Of a stretch of DNA of 64,000 bases, positions 23,501 through 35,562 are shown piece after piece. The DNA comes from Clusia tigrina (Eukaryota > Arthropoda > Insecta > Diptera > Clusiidae). The first letter of the stretch is position 1. Every line of letters starts with the position of its first letter. Both the position numbers and the translations under genes were made by a program. The DNA is taken from the NCBI GenBank assembly GCA_920105625.2, contig OV050031.1:131766514-131830513 (forward strand), given 5' to 3'. The notes under the pieces were generated by a model, which searched no databases, was not told where the DNA came from, and saw nothing but the letters and a program-made list of their open reading frames with translations.

Positions 23501-24227
23501 AGCTTCCATTTTTCAGGCGGAGGTCCACGCTTTAGAGTTATGTGCTAGAGAATGTCTACGCAGGGGTACACGCAACACCAAAATATGCATACTCTCAGAT
23601 AGCCAGGCAGCTCTAAAATCATTAATAAACTTCTCATTCCAATCAAAGCTGGTCTGGGAATGCTGTAAACTTCTCAATATCCTAGCAGCGAGAAACTCTG
23701 TTACGCTAATGTGGGTACCGGGACACGAGGGACATGAGGGCAACGAAATGGCAGATTCTTTAGCAAAAAAGGGTGCAGACACTGCCTTTATAGGCCCAGA
23801 ACCCTTCTGTGGGGTAAACAGTAGCTTCACAAATAACTTGTTGTGCGAACAGGAAAAACGAAGTCTGCTAAACTACTGGAGAGCCCAAAAACGCATGCGG
23901 CAGTCGAGACTACTCATTGATCCTGAACACATCAGGGTAGATGCTTCTTTAAACCTCAGCAGAAATGACATCAAACTATACACTGAACTTTTAACAGGAC
24001 ACTGTAAACTAAATTACCACCTGAAGAAAATAGGCGTGGTAGAAGACGATTCTTGTCGACTCTGTCAAGAGGAGCAGGAAACGGCAGAACACATTCTATG
24101 CACTTGCCCAGCGGTGGGAAGACGCAGACATAAGTACCTAGGCAGTGGGTTCATATCTCCAAATCACCTAGTTAAAATTAAGCCCACAGCAGTTACGAGA
24201 TTTATAAACAGTCTAGGACTGTTTTAG
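20581..24227 (+). pseudogene. ORF2: endonuclease-RT-RNase H
   Basis: The apurinic-type endonuclease runs from 20581 with QEP at about 20722, CDANAHHTVWGS at 21030 and SDHRY at 21256. RT spans 21900-22640 with VDITGAFDN, QGGVLSP and FADD (22617-22628). RNase H begins at YTDGSKMEDG (23410) and ends with VPGHEGHEGNEMADSLAKKGA. A Cys-rich tail CRLCQEEQETAEHILC follows near 24055. Lesions are TGA at 20728-20730, a frameshift near 21290-21312 by a G run, and TGA at 22872-22874. Restriction-like activity is absent; this is the APE type. Confidence 0.87.
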
Positions 24228-24289
24228 TTGGGTACGAGGCTGCACAATAGATCTTTTAGGTCGCGGTGTTCTTTTAGCCTGTCAATAAT

Positions 24290-24503
24290 AAATAAATTAG
24301 GGAGTCCGTCCGTCAGGTTCCAGCGCTGCGTCAAAAAGGAAAGAAAGAATGGAAAAGCCGGAAACACGAAGTGTGTTGCTCAGCAGCCAACACAGGCTAG
24401 TTCCGGTTTACCCATAAACATGCTGTGCGACAGCGACAGCGTGTTAATAGATGGCGCGCGTTGGCGTACCCGACAACTGGGTGGGGGTAGTTGTGTCGCG
24501 ACA
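24290..24503 (-). repeat. 5' LTR, upstream piece
   Basis: This is the first 200 bp of the CsRn1-like 5' LTR (minus strand TGTCGCGACACAAC...), equal to 14645-14866 with a deletion of about 14 bp near 24460. It abuts (AT)n outside and the LOA-like 3' end inside. Confidence 0.83.
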
Positions 24504-24636
<133 letters not shown>

Positions 24637-24659
24637 ATGAATGAAAGAAAATTTTAGTT

Positions 24660-25167
24660 TAAAATTTTTTTTTGAATATGTCTCTGCTGCTGTTGGTGTT
24701 GTTATTTTTGCTGTTGCTTTTGTTGTTCTCCCAGTGGGGTGCAAACTATTCTCTTCAAAGAGTTTTAAAAGATTTAAACCTTCATCATCAATGCTATGAT
24801 GATTATAATACTTTCCAGTATATAAATCGTCTATATCACTAAATGGACATAATGTTGGAAATTTTTTGGTGTTTTTTGTTCTGCTACCACTACTATAAGA
24901 GATACCTTTAATAGTTATTTTCCCGCCCTTCACTTTAAATCGAACATGTTGTCGTGTTCAAATTTTTAATTCAAGGGGTATCGTATATGGATGTATTTCA
25001 CCTCTTCGTATAGATAATAATAAACACTTATACATAATAATAAACGTATAGATAATAATAAACACTTCATCAAACACTCCATCTTCTGGTGTGACAAAGA
25101 CTTCCAACAAATTGTCTACTACAACAATTTGTGCAATATTAAAATGTGAAAACCCTGACAAATACAA
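24660..25167 (-). other. Exon-like minus-strand coding stretch, unidentified
   Basis: After a splice-acceptor-like TTTGTATTTGTCAG (minus strand, near 25160) an open stretch reads GFSHFNIAQIVVVDNLLEVF and continues with VTPEDGVFDEV. A short tandem duplication of 'gtttattattatctatacg' then interrupts it. A further open segment (24933-24660) contains KGGKITIKGISYSS and FSDIDDLYTGKYY and has Thr/Ala-rich repeats. Composition is more protein-like than neighbouring random frames. I do not recognise a family; it may be a host exon or pseudogene. Confidence 0.3.
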
Positions 25168-25518
25168 AATTTATCGCTTTGCTTTAATGTTGAATTGAAT
25201 TCAAGACATATAGATATATGTATATGTATAGAATAATTATGTATATTATTAATTATTTATACTATCAGTTGTAGAGTTGTTGTTATTAGTGTTGTTATTA
25301 TTCAAATAATTGCATTCATTCATAATACTTTTTATATATTTGATTTAGGAATTGCATAATTTTGTGAAACTACATTTTTTCAATAACACATTCACATACT
25401 TATCAACTAAAAAAAAATGTATTAGAACAACTCCTATCACATAAAGATATTTTAATTATAATATAACGCACACGCGCTCCATATACACAAAATATATTTA
25501 CATACATACATACATACA
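25168..25518. other. AT-rich stretch, no gene seen
   Basis: Simple ATAC and CATA repeats precede the gypsy-type LTR. No coding or RNA feature is recognised. Confidence 0.4.
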
Positions 25519-25696
25519 AGTTAGGCTGAACAACAACAACAAGAGCATAGTTATCTTTTACAACAAGAACAAGATGAGCAGACTGCATAATTGTGAGTGA
25601 AAGCGACGATGGTAGAATTAGCTAGTTAAGGCATTCACTTGTAAAACAGGTGTGGAAGATGACATGAATAAAGAGAATAAATAAAAATATATAATT
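25519..25696 (+). repeat. 5' LTR of the gypsy-group element
   Basis: Starts AGTTAGGCTGAACAACAAC and ends AAATATATAATT. It matches 35563-35742 with scattered substitutions and small indels. An AATAAA run lies near the end. Flanking DNA on both sides is CATA repeat, so the 4-bp target duplication is unclear. Confidence 0.85.
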
Positions 25697-25713
25697 GGCG
25701 CCCAACGTGATAT
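25696..25713 (+). promoter_or_regulatory. Primer binding site, tRNA-Lys type
   Basis: TGGCGCCCAACGTGATAT begins at the last LTR base. TGGCGCCCAACGTG is a common lysine-tRNA primer complement in insect gypsy elements. The first T is shared with the LTR end, as in other members. Confidence 0.75.
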
Positions 25714-26230
25714 AAGCCTACGGAATAAAAGTACCGATCAATTCGCAAAAAGCAATTGTAATTTAATAAAATTAAATAGTTGATTAGCAAAAAAATTCGC
25801 TGAGAGAGCAGCAGAAGAGTAACCACTCTGTTAATGAAACTTTTATAATAAAATCGTCGACATTGGATGACTTTGGAAGCGGCGCACGAGGCGGCAGCAA
25901 CAACCTCTCTGCCAGCGCAGGATTTCTTAGTGTAAGTGATCTTCTCAGTTCATAAATATTTATTAAATACTTGAATTGTAAAAATCATAATTTTTGGTGG
26001 ATTAAAAAAATGAATATACATGTTACTAATGCAAAAAGTGAGTGAAAAATAGAATATTTTTATTTTTATTTTTTCTTTTATTTTCAAACAAAAGTTCTTT
26101 CATTTCATAGAATTGCAATTTGATAATCAACACAGGGTTTTGTTTTTGTTATATTGATCTTCAATCTGATGAGCGACTTTGAGCCAATCTATTTAAATAG
26201 TTAGACTTGAGTGAAAAAACAAAAGGAAAA

Positions 26231-27400
26231 ATGAACAGTGAAGAGCTGCAAGCTATCGTTACCATAGCAGTGGGCGCTGCGCTAAGTGGCCAAAAACAAG
26301 ATTTTGGAAAAAAATAAAGCAACTAGCACAAAGGCTTTCAACAGCAGTGATAAATGATGTAGAGACCTTTGAAGAAGTTGCAATTAATGATAATGTAAAA
26401 TGTGAGGAAACACTCGACTTAATGAAGAGGTTGCCCGAATTTAATGGGAAGCAAGAATGTTATATTTCATGGAGACAGGCAGCACACACCGCTTATAAAT
26501 TATATGAAAGGTTCGATGGATGTGCAAAACATTAGCAAGCCGTGGCAATAATCAGGAATAAAATAAGGGGACCTGCTGATGCTGTGTTAGCTTCCTTCAA
26601 CACAGTTCTAAACTTTAAGGCCATAATAGCATGGCTTGATTTTACTTATGCCGATAAGCGGCCAATCTACCTAATTGAGCTAGAGCTGAGCACTCTAAGA
26701 CAAGGAAGTCTGTCAGTTATAAAATTCTATGATGAGGTTGAAATGGAGCTCACGCTTTTAACAATGAAAACCATAATGTCGTATGAGAGTCAATTAGCAA
26801 ACTCATTAAATGATAAATATAGAATGGACTCTCTTCGCGTTTTCATTTCTGGGATGAAAAAACCTTTATGCGATATTCTTTTTGCTTCTCGTCCAGTTGA
26901 TTTACCTTCCGCCTTAGCTCTTGCCCAAGAGGTAGATGCTAGCCATGAGCGGTACATATTCGCAACCAATTTTTAAAAAAATTTTGAAAGCAATTCTACC
27001 AAGTGGCAGGACGTGGATTTCATTAATCAGCAGGCATGTTCCGGTGGGCGAAAGAATAATGCAAATGCTGAAAACAATAAACGACCCGAACCAATCGATG
27101 TGGATCCATTGTCATCTCGCTTCCGTTACCCAACAAATATCGAGCTCCAAAACCAGAAAGCTGGTTTCTCACAACAAAAAAGGGCAATTCATTCCCAAAA
27201 TTCTAGACAGAAACAGTAATTAAATAATTACAACACACCAAATCAGGGACAACAGTTGAAACGGCACATGGAATCCGACAGGCAGACTGGGCCTAAATTT
27301 CAAAGAATCAACTACACTTCGCAGTCGCAAGACATTATCAGTGAAAACACTTATGATGACATAGTTCAAAATTAAGTTGACGACATTGACGAAGCACATC
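26231..27400 (+). pseudogene. gag, gypsy-group
   Basis: ATG 26231 (MNSEELQAI) is followed by stops, then 26347-26976 encodes the capsid region with LDLMKRLPEFNGKQ, SWRQAAHTAY, NKIRGPADAVL and LDFTYADKRP. A TAG at 26533 and a frame change near 26940 break it. The tail to about 27400 is Gln/Asn-rich. No zinc knuckle is seen, as usual in this group. The role was assembly of the element particle; it is now inactive. Confidence 0.83.
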
Positions 27401-27439
27401 TTAATTTTTTAGGGAAAAGTCCCTGCTCCCATGGATCAG

Positions 27440-27762
27440 CAGAACCATAGGAACAAAGGGCAGGGAGATTAATCTTTTAGTGGATACAGGAGCTTCAAAA
27501 AGCTATATTAAGCCACTAAAAGAACTGAAAGGCATTGTACCATTAAATAAATCATTTCTAGTTAAATCAATTCACGGCTATAACAAAATAAAAGATAAAT
27601 GTAAAATAAACCTGTTTGGGTTAAACTCAGATTTTTCTTGCTACCCAACCTAGAAACCTTCGATGCAATAATTGGCCTCGACCTGCTTTCGCGGGTTGGC
27701 GCAGTTGTCGACTTCCAGAAAGGGGAGACTATACATAATTTCGGATCGGAAAAACTATTATT
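27440..27762 (+). pseudogene. Aspartic protease, gypsy-group
   Basis: LLVDTGASKSYI at about 27475-27510 contains the DTG catalytic triplet. Downstream AIIGLDLLS-like residues are in another frame because of one or more indels. The coding region is cut at 27763 by a non-coding repeat insertion. It is the N-terminal part of pol. Confidence 0.75.
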
Positions 27763-29156
27763 ATACCCTTTACCTTTAAAAAAGGGTATACTAACTTTAA
27801 GCTTTTGAGAGGGGTTGCAATTTCAAGAAGGAGGCGTGGTAGGTATGAACATATACGAGTATATACAGATATGATCAGAATCACTTTCTAAGCTATTTTT
27901 ATTTCGTCCGTCCGTCTGTCCATCTGTGGCCACTGTTTTTCTACACCGTTAGAGCTATCTTAATGAAATTTTCCAAAAGTGTAGCCTGGACAAAGATACA
28001 GAATCAGAATGCTATATATCCCATATAAGGAACTTTTTTCACATTTTTTAAAATGACTATATATTCGGTCCAATTGACGGAATCGTGGCAATATTTGGTA
28101 GTTATGGAGATGTGGGTCCTACTAAACACTGTGCAAAAATTGGGCGGAATATATTAATTGCCACGCCCACTATTCACAAATATTCGTAACTTAAGATCTG
28201 GTAGAGATTTACTGACGAAATTTTACGGGAAGGAACATGTGGACATTATAAAGCTATCTGCAACAAATTGGGCTGATTAGAGAAAAGACACGCCCACTTT
28301 TGTTATAAGGAACTTTCGGGTCTAAAATTAAAATTAGACTACCTATGCTCGTATTGATGCCAGCGGAATAAAAATTTGCAGATATATACATGGGGTCCAT
28401 AATAGTGTGTGTGCAGAATATGGAGATCATAATAGAACTGCCACGCCCACATTTAACAAAAAATCATTACAAGGATACTATAATAACTTAAGACCTATAT
28501 AATATTTTTGGACGAAATTTTATATGAATACGTATATGGACCCTGCAAAGCTATATACAAGATTCGATGTCGATCAGAGGAAGGATACGCCTCCCTCCCA
28601 TATAATGAACTTTGGGGACCCCACTTAAAGACAATTACCCTATCTATGCCTCTAGTTATCATATATGAATACAATTGGTAGATGTATACACTAGATCTGT
28701 ACTAGCATGCATTCCAAATGCATTTCAAATATGGGCAGATTATTACTACTGCCACGCCCACAATTAACCAAAAATCATTACTAGGTTCCTATGAAAATTT
28801 TTTCAACGAAATTTCACGGGAAGGTTGCGGGTACTAGCATTAAACACTACATAATAAATGAGCGAATTATTTCTACAGCCGCGCGCACTATTGACATATT
28901 ATTATAGCTTTCGACATACTCAATATTTTTGGACTAAATTTTATATTAGTTATATTAGTTATATTGACATTAGAAAGCCATACACAATGGCCGATATAAT
29001 CATTTCAAGGTACCCTACCAAAAATTACCGTGAATATGCTCCTAATGATGATTTATGAAGAAAATATCCCCATTGTTGAACTTGCACGCACAAGAAAAGG
29101 TAAAGGGTATTTCGTAGTCAGTCTAACCCGACTTCAGACTTCTGTACTTGTTTTTT
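27763..29156. mobile_element. Non-coding dipteran repeat inserted in pol
   Basis: Begins ATACCCTTTACCTTT and near its end has AAAGGTAAAGGGTAT (29096-29110), a perfect 15-bp inverted pair, followed by a short tail ending TACTTGTTTTTT. It has no coding capacity. 'TCCGTCCGTCTGTC' and a thrice-repeated 'ctgccacgcccac' block at spacing of about 300 bp are visible. The look is that of common fly repeats of this kind; I cannot name the family. It separates protease from RT, and the 3085-bp duplication starts within it. Confidence 0.65.
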
Positions 29157-31554
29157 AAATGTGAAAGTGTTAATTTTACGAAAATTCAAGAGGAAAATGT
29201 GTCACTGGCAGTGAGAGAAGAGTTTCTCCATATGATAAGGAAGTGATCCAATGCATTTGCCGATCCAAACGAATTTCTTCCATACAATACCAATATAGTT
29301 GAAACAATTCGTACAAAGGATGAAAAACCGATATATTCCAAATTATACCCATACCCGATAGGGGTAGCGGACTTTGTTAATAAGAAAGTTCAAGAACTTT
29401 TACTTAATGGTATCATTAGACTATCTAGATCCCCTTATAACAGCCCCATTTGGGTCGTAGATAAAAAAGGTACAGATGAACCGGGTAACAAAATGGAACG
29501 TTTATTAATAGATTTTCGAAAGTTGAACGAGAAAACAATCGATGACAAATACCCTATTGCTAATATAATGAACATACTGTCTAAGTTAAGACAGTCATTG
29601 TACTTCACAACATTGGATTTAAAATCGGGGTTTCATCAGATTGAACTCGCAGAGCGGGACAAGGAAAAAACTGCCTTTTCTTTAGTAGCAGCAAATATTA
29701 ATTTTGCAGACTATCATTTGGCTTAAAGAACGCCCCAAGTAACTTCCAAATGACGTCCTTAGAGAACAACTTGTTATGTTTATGTTGATGACGTCATAAT
29801 ATTTTCAGAAACGGAAGAACAGCATGTCAGGGACATAGAGTGGGTGTTGAAAAGTTTATATGAGGTTCATATGAGAGTATCGATAGAAAAGTCAAAGTTC
29901 CTTAGATCAGAAGTTGAATATTTGGTATTTACAGCTTCAAGAGGTGGTATAAAAACTTTCCCCGATAAAATAGATACAATGTTAAACTTCTCCATGACTG
30001 TGACGTTATTCGAGGTCAGATCTTTTTTGGGCTTAGCAAGTTACTACAGGTGCTTCATACGGGATTTTGCCAGTATAGCCAAACCATTGACCGATATTCT
30101 AAAAGGCGAAAATGAAAAAGTCGTTGACACAATTAAAGAAGGTGAAAATTGAATTAGATTCTAAACAAATATGTTCAAGCTAATTTTGGCATCGGAAGAT
30201 GTATTACTCGTGTACACGGATTTTAGCAAACCCTTTGATCTGACAACCGATGCTTCTTCCCATGGCCTGGGTGCTGTCCTGTCGCAAGGAGGACCATGAT
30301 CTGTAGAGCGTTGAAAGATAATGAAAGGGAACTTTTGGCCATAGTGTGAGCTCTAAAGAGTCTTCGTAATTACCTCTATGGTGTCAGAAATATAAACATT
30401 TTTACAGATCACCAGCTATTAACATTTACGGTTTCAGACAAGAATCCAAATATGAAAATCAAGCGTTGGAAAGCCTTCATTGATGAGCATAACGCAAAAT
30501 TGCACTATAAGCCGGGGAAAGGAAACTATATTGTTGACGCTTTGTCCAGTCAAAACATAAATTTGATAGAAGAAGAACCAAATTCGGACTCAGCGACCAT
30601 TCATAGTGAACAATCACTGGCTTACACAATAGAAACTATCCAAAAACCTGTAAACCGCTTTCGGAACCAAATCGTTATAGAAAAAGCAAATTTGCCATCA
30701 ACACGGATATTTATAAACTCTGGGAAGAAAACGAGGCATATTATTCACTATCACGATAGAAGTACCATTTTAGAATCTATTCAAGAGGTTGTAAACACCG
30801 ATGTCGTAAATGCAATTAATTGCGAACTGTCCGTTTTAACTAACAATCAATATGGATTAGTACAAATGTTTCCGAACACCAAATATAGACCCACTGCCAA
30901 ATTCGTAGCCGATATTTTTAATCCACATGATCAGCTGGAGATAGCAACAGCAGAGCACAACAGTGCATACCGCGCAGTGCGGGAAAATGTAAAACAGATT
31001 TTAAACGAATATTTCGTTCCAAAGATGGAAAAAAAAGTAAAGGAAATAGCAAGAAATTGCAAAATATGCTCCAAATCCAAGTACAATAGGCATCAGCCAA
31101 AACATGCAATATCAACAACCCCATCCCATCATATGCAGGGGAAATATTGCACGTTGATATTTTTCCACTGATTCCATATTGTATAGATAAATTTTGTAAA
31201 TTTGTGGTTGTACAAGCGTTATCATCCAGAACAATCGTAGACGTAAAACCACAATTGATCCAACTTTTGAACATTTTTGCTAATACGAGAGCCATTTACT
31301 GCGACACGAAAAGTCGTTAAATTCGCATACCATTAGACATCTCCTGGCTAGCAATTTTATTATTGAAATAGTGAACTCCCCTCCACTGCACAGCACATCC
31401 AACGGACAAGTAGAAAGGTTTCACAGTACGCTGAGGGAAATTGCTAGGTACATAAGGATAGAAAGATGTAGAGACGAAACAAATGATTTAAATTTGTTAT
31501 CAATTATTGAATATAACAAGACAATCCACTCAGTGACAAAAGAGAGACCAACTG
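28470..31554 (+). repeat. Tandem duplication unit 1 (3085 bp)
   Basis: Begins at CAAGGATACTATAATAAC within the inserted repeat and ends at GAGAGACCAACTG in integrase. The next base starts unit 2 with the same CAAGGATAC. All open frames in the two units translate identically and every line compared agrees. Only a single C is shared at the junction, so end joining or unequal exchange without long homology is suggested. Confidence 0.93.
29157..31554 (+). pseudogene. pol (RT-RNase H-integrase), gypsy-group, unit 1
   Basis: RT fingers (SPYNSPIWVVDKKGT at about 29430), LLIDFRKLN (29495) and YVDD (29781-29792) are visible in several frames. A deletion of about 60-70 residues lies between NFADYHLA and the YVDD region, visible as the jump from 29726 to 29760. 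RNase H TTDASSHGLGAVLSQG is at about 30243. Integrase is at 30452-31560 with NCKICSKSKYN (zinc finger) and STSNGQVERFHSTL (catalytic Glu). It ends at the duplication junction. Many stops make it inactive. Confidence 0.83.
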
Positions 31555-34500
31555 CAAGGATACTATAATAACTTAAGACCTATATAATATTTTTGGACGA
31601 AATTTTATATGAATACGTATATGGACCCTGCAAAGCTATATACAAGATTCGATGTCGATCAGAGGAAGGATACGCCTCCCTCCCATATAATGAACTTTGG
31701 GGACCCCACTTAAAGACAATTACCCTATCTATGCCTCTAGTTATCATATATGAATACAATTGGTAGATGTATACACTAGATCTGTACTAGCATGCATTCC
31801 AAATGCATTTCAAATATGGGCAGATTATTACTACTGCCACGCCCACAATTAACCAAAAATCATTACTAGGTTCCTATGAAAATTTTTTCAACGAAATTTC
31901 ACGGGAAGGTTGCGGGTACTAGCATTAAACACTACATAATAAATGAGCGAATTATTTCTACAGCCGCGCGCACTATTGACATATTATTATAGCTTTCGAC
32001 ATACTCAATATTTTTGGACTAAATTTTATATTAGTTATATTAGTTATATTGACATTAGAAAGCCATACACAATGGCCGATATAATCATTTCAAGGTACCC
32101 TACCAAAAATTACCGTGAATATGCTCCTAATGATGATTTATGAAGAAAATATCCCCATTGTTGAACTTGCACGCACAAGAAAAGGTAAAGGGTATTTCGT
32201 AGTCAGTCTAACCCGACTTCAGACTTCTGTACTTGTTTTTTAAATGTGAAAGTGTTAATTTTACGAAAATTCAAGAGGAAAATGTGTCACTGGCAGTGAG
32301 AGAAGAGTTTCTCCATATGATAAGGAAGTGATCCAATGCATTTGCCGATCCAAACGAATTTCTTCCATACAATACCAATATAGTTGAAACAATTCGTACA
32401 AAGGATGAAAAACCGATATATTCCAAATTATACCCATACCCGATAGGGGTAGCGGACTTTGTTAATAAGAAAGTTCAAGAACTTTTACTTAATGGTATCA
32501 TTAGACTATCTAGATCCCCTTATAACAGCCCCATTTGGGTCGTAGATAAAAAAGGTACAGATGAACCGGGTAACAAAATGGAACGTTTATTAATAGATTT
32601 TCGAAAGTTGAACGAGAAAACAATCGATGACAAATACCCTATTGCTAATATAATGAACATACTGTCTAAGTTAAGACAGTCATTGTACTTCACAACATTG
32701 GATTTAAAATCGGGGTTTCATCAGATTGAACTCGCAGAGCGGGACAAGGAAAAAACTGCCTTTTCTTTAGTAGCAGCAAATATTAATTTTGCAGACTATC
32801 ATTTGGCTTAAAGAACGCCCCAAGTAACTTCCAAATGACGTCCTTAGAGAACAACTTGTTATGTTTATGTTGATGACGTCATAATATTTTCAGAAACGGA
32901 AGAACAGCATGTCAGGGACATAGAGTGGGTGTTGAAAAGTTTATATGAGGTTCATATGAGAGTATCGATAGAAAAGTCAAAGTTCCTTAGATCAGAAGTT
33001 GAATATTTGGTATTTACAGCTTCAAGAGGTGGTATAAAAACTTTCCCCGATAAAATAGATACAATGTTAAACTTCTCCATGACTGTGACGTTATTCGAGG
33101 TCAGATCTTTTTTGGGCTTAGCAAGTTACTACAGGTGCTTCATACGGGATTTTGCCAGTATAGCCAAACCATTGACCGATATTCTAAAAGGCGAAAATGA
33201 AAAAGTCGTTGACACAATTAAAGAAGGTGAAAATTGAATTAGATTCTAAACAAATATGTTCAAGCTAATTTTGGCATCGGAAGATGTATTACTCGTGTAC
33301 ACGGATTTTAGCAAACCCTTTGATCTGACAACCGATGCTTCTTCCCATGGCCTGGGTGCTGTCCTGTCGCAAGGAGGACCATGATCTGTAGAGCGTTGAA
33401 AGATAATGAAAGGGAACTTTTGGCCATAGTGTGAGCTCTAAAGAGTCTTCGTAATTACCTCTATGGTGTCAGAAATATAAACATTTTTACAGATCACCAG
33501 CTATTAACATTTACGGTTTCAGACAAGAATCCAAATATGAAAATCAAGCGTTGGAAAGCCTTCATTGATGAGCATAACGCAAAATTGCACTATAAGCCGG
33601 GGAAAGGAAACTATATTGTTGACGCTTTGTCCAGTCAAAACATAAATTTGATAGAAGAAGAACCAAATTCGGACTCAGCGACCATTCATAGTGAACAATC
33701 ACTGGCTTACACAATAGAAACTATCCAAAAACCTGTAAACCGCTTTCGGAACCAAATCGTTATAGAAAAAGCAAATTTGCCATCAACACGGATATTTATA
33801 AACTCTGGGAAGAAAACGAGGCATATTATTCACTATCACGATAGAAGTACCATTTTAGAATCTATTCAAGAGGTTGTAAACACCGATGTCGTAAATGCAA
33901 TTAATTGCGAACTGTCCGTTTTAACTAACAATCAATATGGATTAGTACAAATGTTTCCGAACACCAAATATAGACCCACTGCCAAATTCGTAGCCGATAT
34001 TTTTAATCCACATGATCAGCTGGAGATAGCAACAGCAGAGCACAACAGTGCATACCGCGCAGTGCGGGAAAATGTAAAACAGATTTTAAACGAATATTTC
34101 GTTCCAAAGATGGAAAAAAAAGTAAAGGAAATAGCAAGAAATTGCAAAATATGCTCCAAATCCAAGTACAATAGGCATCAGCCAAAACATGCAATATCAA
34201 CAACCCCATCCCATCATATGCAGGGGAAATATTGCACGTTGATATTTTTCCACTGATTCCATATTGTATAGATAAATTTTGTAAATTTGTGGTTGTACAA
34301 GCGTTATCATCCAGAACAATCGTAGACGTAAAACCACAATTGATCCAACTTTTGAACATTTTTGCTAATACGAGAGCCATTTACTGCGACACGAAAAGTC
34401 GTTAAATTCGCATACCATTAGACATCTCCTGGCTAGCAATTTTATTATTGAAATAGTGAACTCCCCTCCACTGCACAGCACATCCAACGGACAAGTAGAA

Positions 34501-34639
34501 AGGTTTCACAGTACGCTGAGGGAAATTGCTAGGTACATAAGGATAGAAAGATGTAGAGACGAAACAAATGATTTAAATTTGTTATCAATTATTGAATATA
34601 ACAAGACAATCCACTCAGTGACAAAAGAGAGACCAACTG
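31555..34639 (+). repeat. Tandem duplication unit 2 (3085 bp)
   Basis: An exact repeat of 28470-31554 as far as compared, including stops and frame changes. It ends at the same GAGAGACCAACTG, after which the native integrase C terminus continues (GATATATTACGATCG). Unit 2 thus keeps the original right junction while unit 1 keeps the original left junction. Confidence 0.93.
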
Positions 34640-34897
34640 ATATATTACGATCGACAACAGTAAATTTAAATAGTCAGGTGTCAGCACGGATAAGTCAAGC
34701 TCAAGAATCAGAACTGAAAACACTTAATTGAAACAGGGTAGAACGCCTGTTTAATGTAGGAGATAAGGTTATGGTGAATAGGAACAGAAGACTAGGAAAT
34801 AAGTTAACCCCCCTGTATGAAGAACAGGTGGTAGAAAAAGATTTAGGAACCACAGTTCTCATTAAGGGGAGAGTGGTCCATAAGGACAATACAAAGT
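32242..34897 (+). pseudogene. pol (RT-RNase H-integrase), gypsy-group, unit 2 with C-terminal end
   Basis: Same content as unit 1, then continues past 34639 to the integrase C terminus. That tail contains RLFNVGDKVMVNRNRRLGNK and GTTVLIKGRVVHKDN and ends at TAA near 34897. It is the only copy joined to the natural 3' end. Stops and frame changes are the same as in unit 1, so all decay preceded the duplication. Confidence 0.83.
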
Positions 34898-35562
34898 AAA
34901 TAAATTTGTATTTTTTTATCTTTCTATTTTTTAATAGAGACTTATTTGACTTGATATTGTTTCATTGAACCTTTTTCTTTAAGTAACCACTATCCAAAAT
35001 GATGATTTAAAAATATATCTAACTGACCATAGCACAAGTATGAAATTTTTGATGTAATACAAATTAACAATGCTGTCCATTTAATTTTCTAAGATATTAT
35101 AAATATTTGTAATATTTCTGTCGCTCACTCATGAAAGACACCGGCAACTCACGAACAAACAGCTCCAAAAGGTCCTCTGATGGCAAAAACGAACCAAAAA
35201 CAACTCCACTATTTCCACTGTTCAATGCGTTCAACCGCCTCAATTGTCCATTAAATATATATTACTGCTGCTTTATTCTGGACAAGGATACAGCTACAGG
35301 ATGAGCATCTTTGTTGACTATTTGTTACTTGGTTTGCTACATTATGACTCTAATTTCCGATCCTTAACAAACCACACCACAGAACTATCGCTTGGTGGAC
35401 GAAGCAGATTTTAATGCCGCCCCAGTCTTGCTGCCTTGCATGAGGTCGCATTATTTTATAGGGCGAAAAGGGCACTTAAAAGCGATATTACAAGCAGGAC
35501 CAGTGACGCTACCAAAATTAGGAATCAATTGATGGAGGACACTCCATATTTAGAAAGGGAAA
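34898..35562. other. Gypsy-group 3' region without env
   Basis: About 650 bp between integrase and the 3' LTR carry no frame over 60 codons on the plus strand and no envelope-like motif. The stretch ends with a purine-rich run AGAAAGGGAAA (35552-35562), the polypurine tract. Either env was deleted or the element never had one. Confidence 0.6.

Larger units (their letters stand above)
19252..24301 (+). mobile_element. LOA-like non-LTR retrotransposon, near full length
   Basis: The element body spans about 19264-24290 and is bounded by a target-site duplication AAATTAGGGAGT at both ends. It has a 5' UTR of about 340 nt, ORF1, an overlapping ORF2 with endonuclease, RT, RNase H and a C-terminal Cys-rich knob, and a short 3' UTR ending in AATAATAAATAAATT repeats. 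Endonuclease-RT-RNase H with a DUF4780-like ORF1 fits the LOA (Bilbo-like) clade. Only about three lesions break ORF2, so insertion is fairly recent compared with its neighbours. Confidence 0.85.

Noticed and set aside
27000..27223. Overlapping 95- and 68-codon frames after the gypsy capsid region as separate genes.
   Set aside because: They are the two frames of the frameshifted gag tail.
30918..34380. 125-codon minus-strand frame present twice, at 30918 and 34003.
   Set aside because: It is an antisense shadow of integrase, repeated because of the tandem duplication.
34898..35562. A possible envelope gene expected in the gypsy group.
   Set aside because: No open frame, signal peptide or membrane segment is seen in the 650 bp before the 3' LTR.
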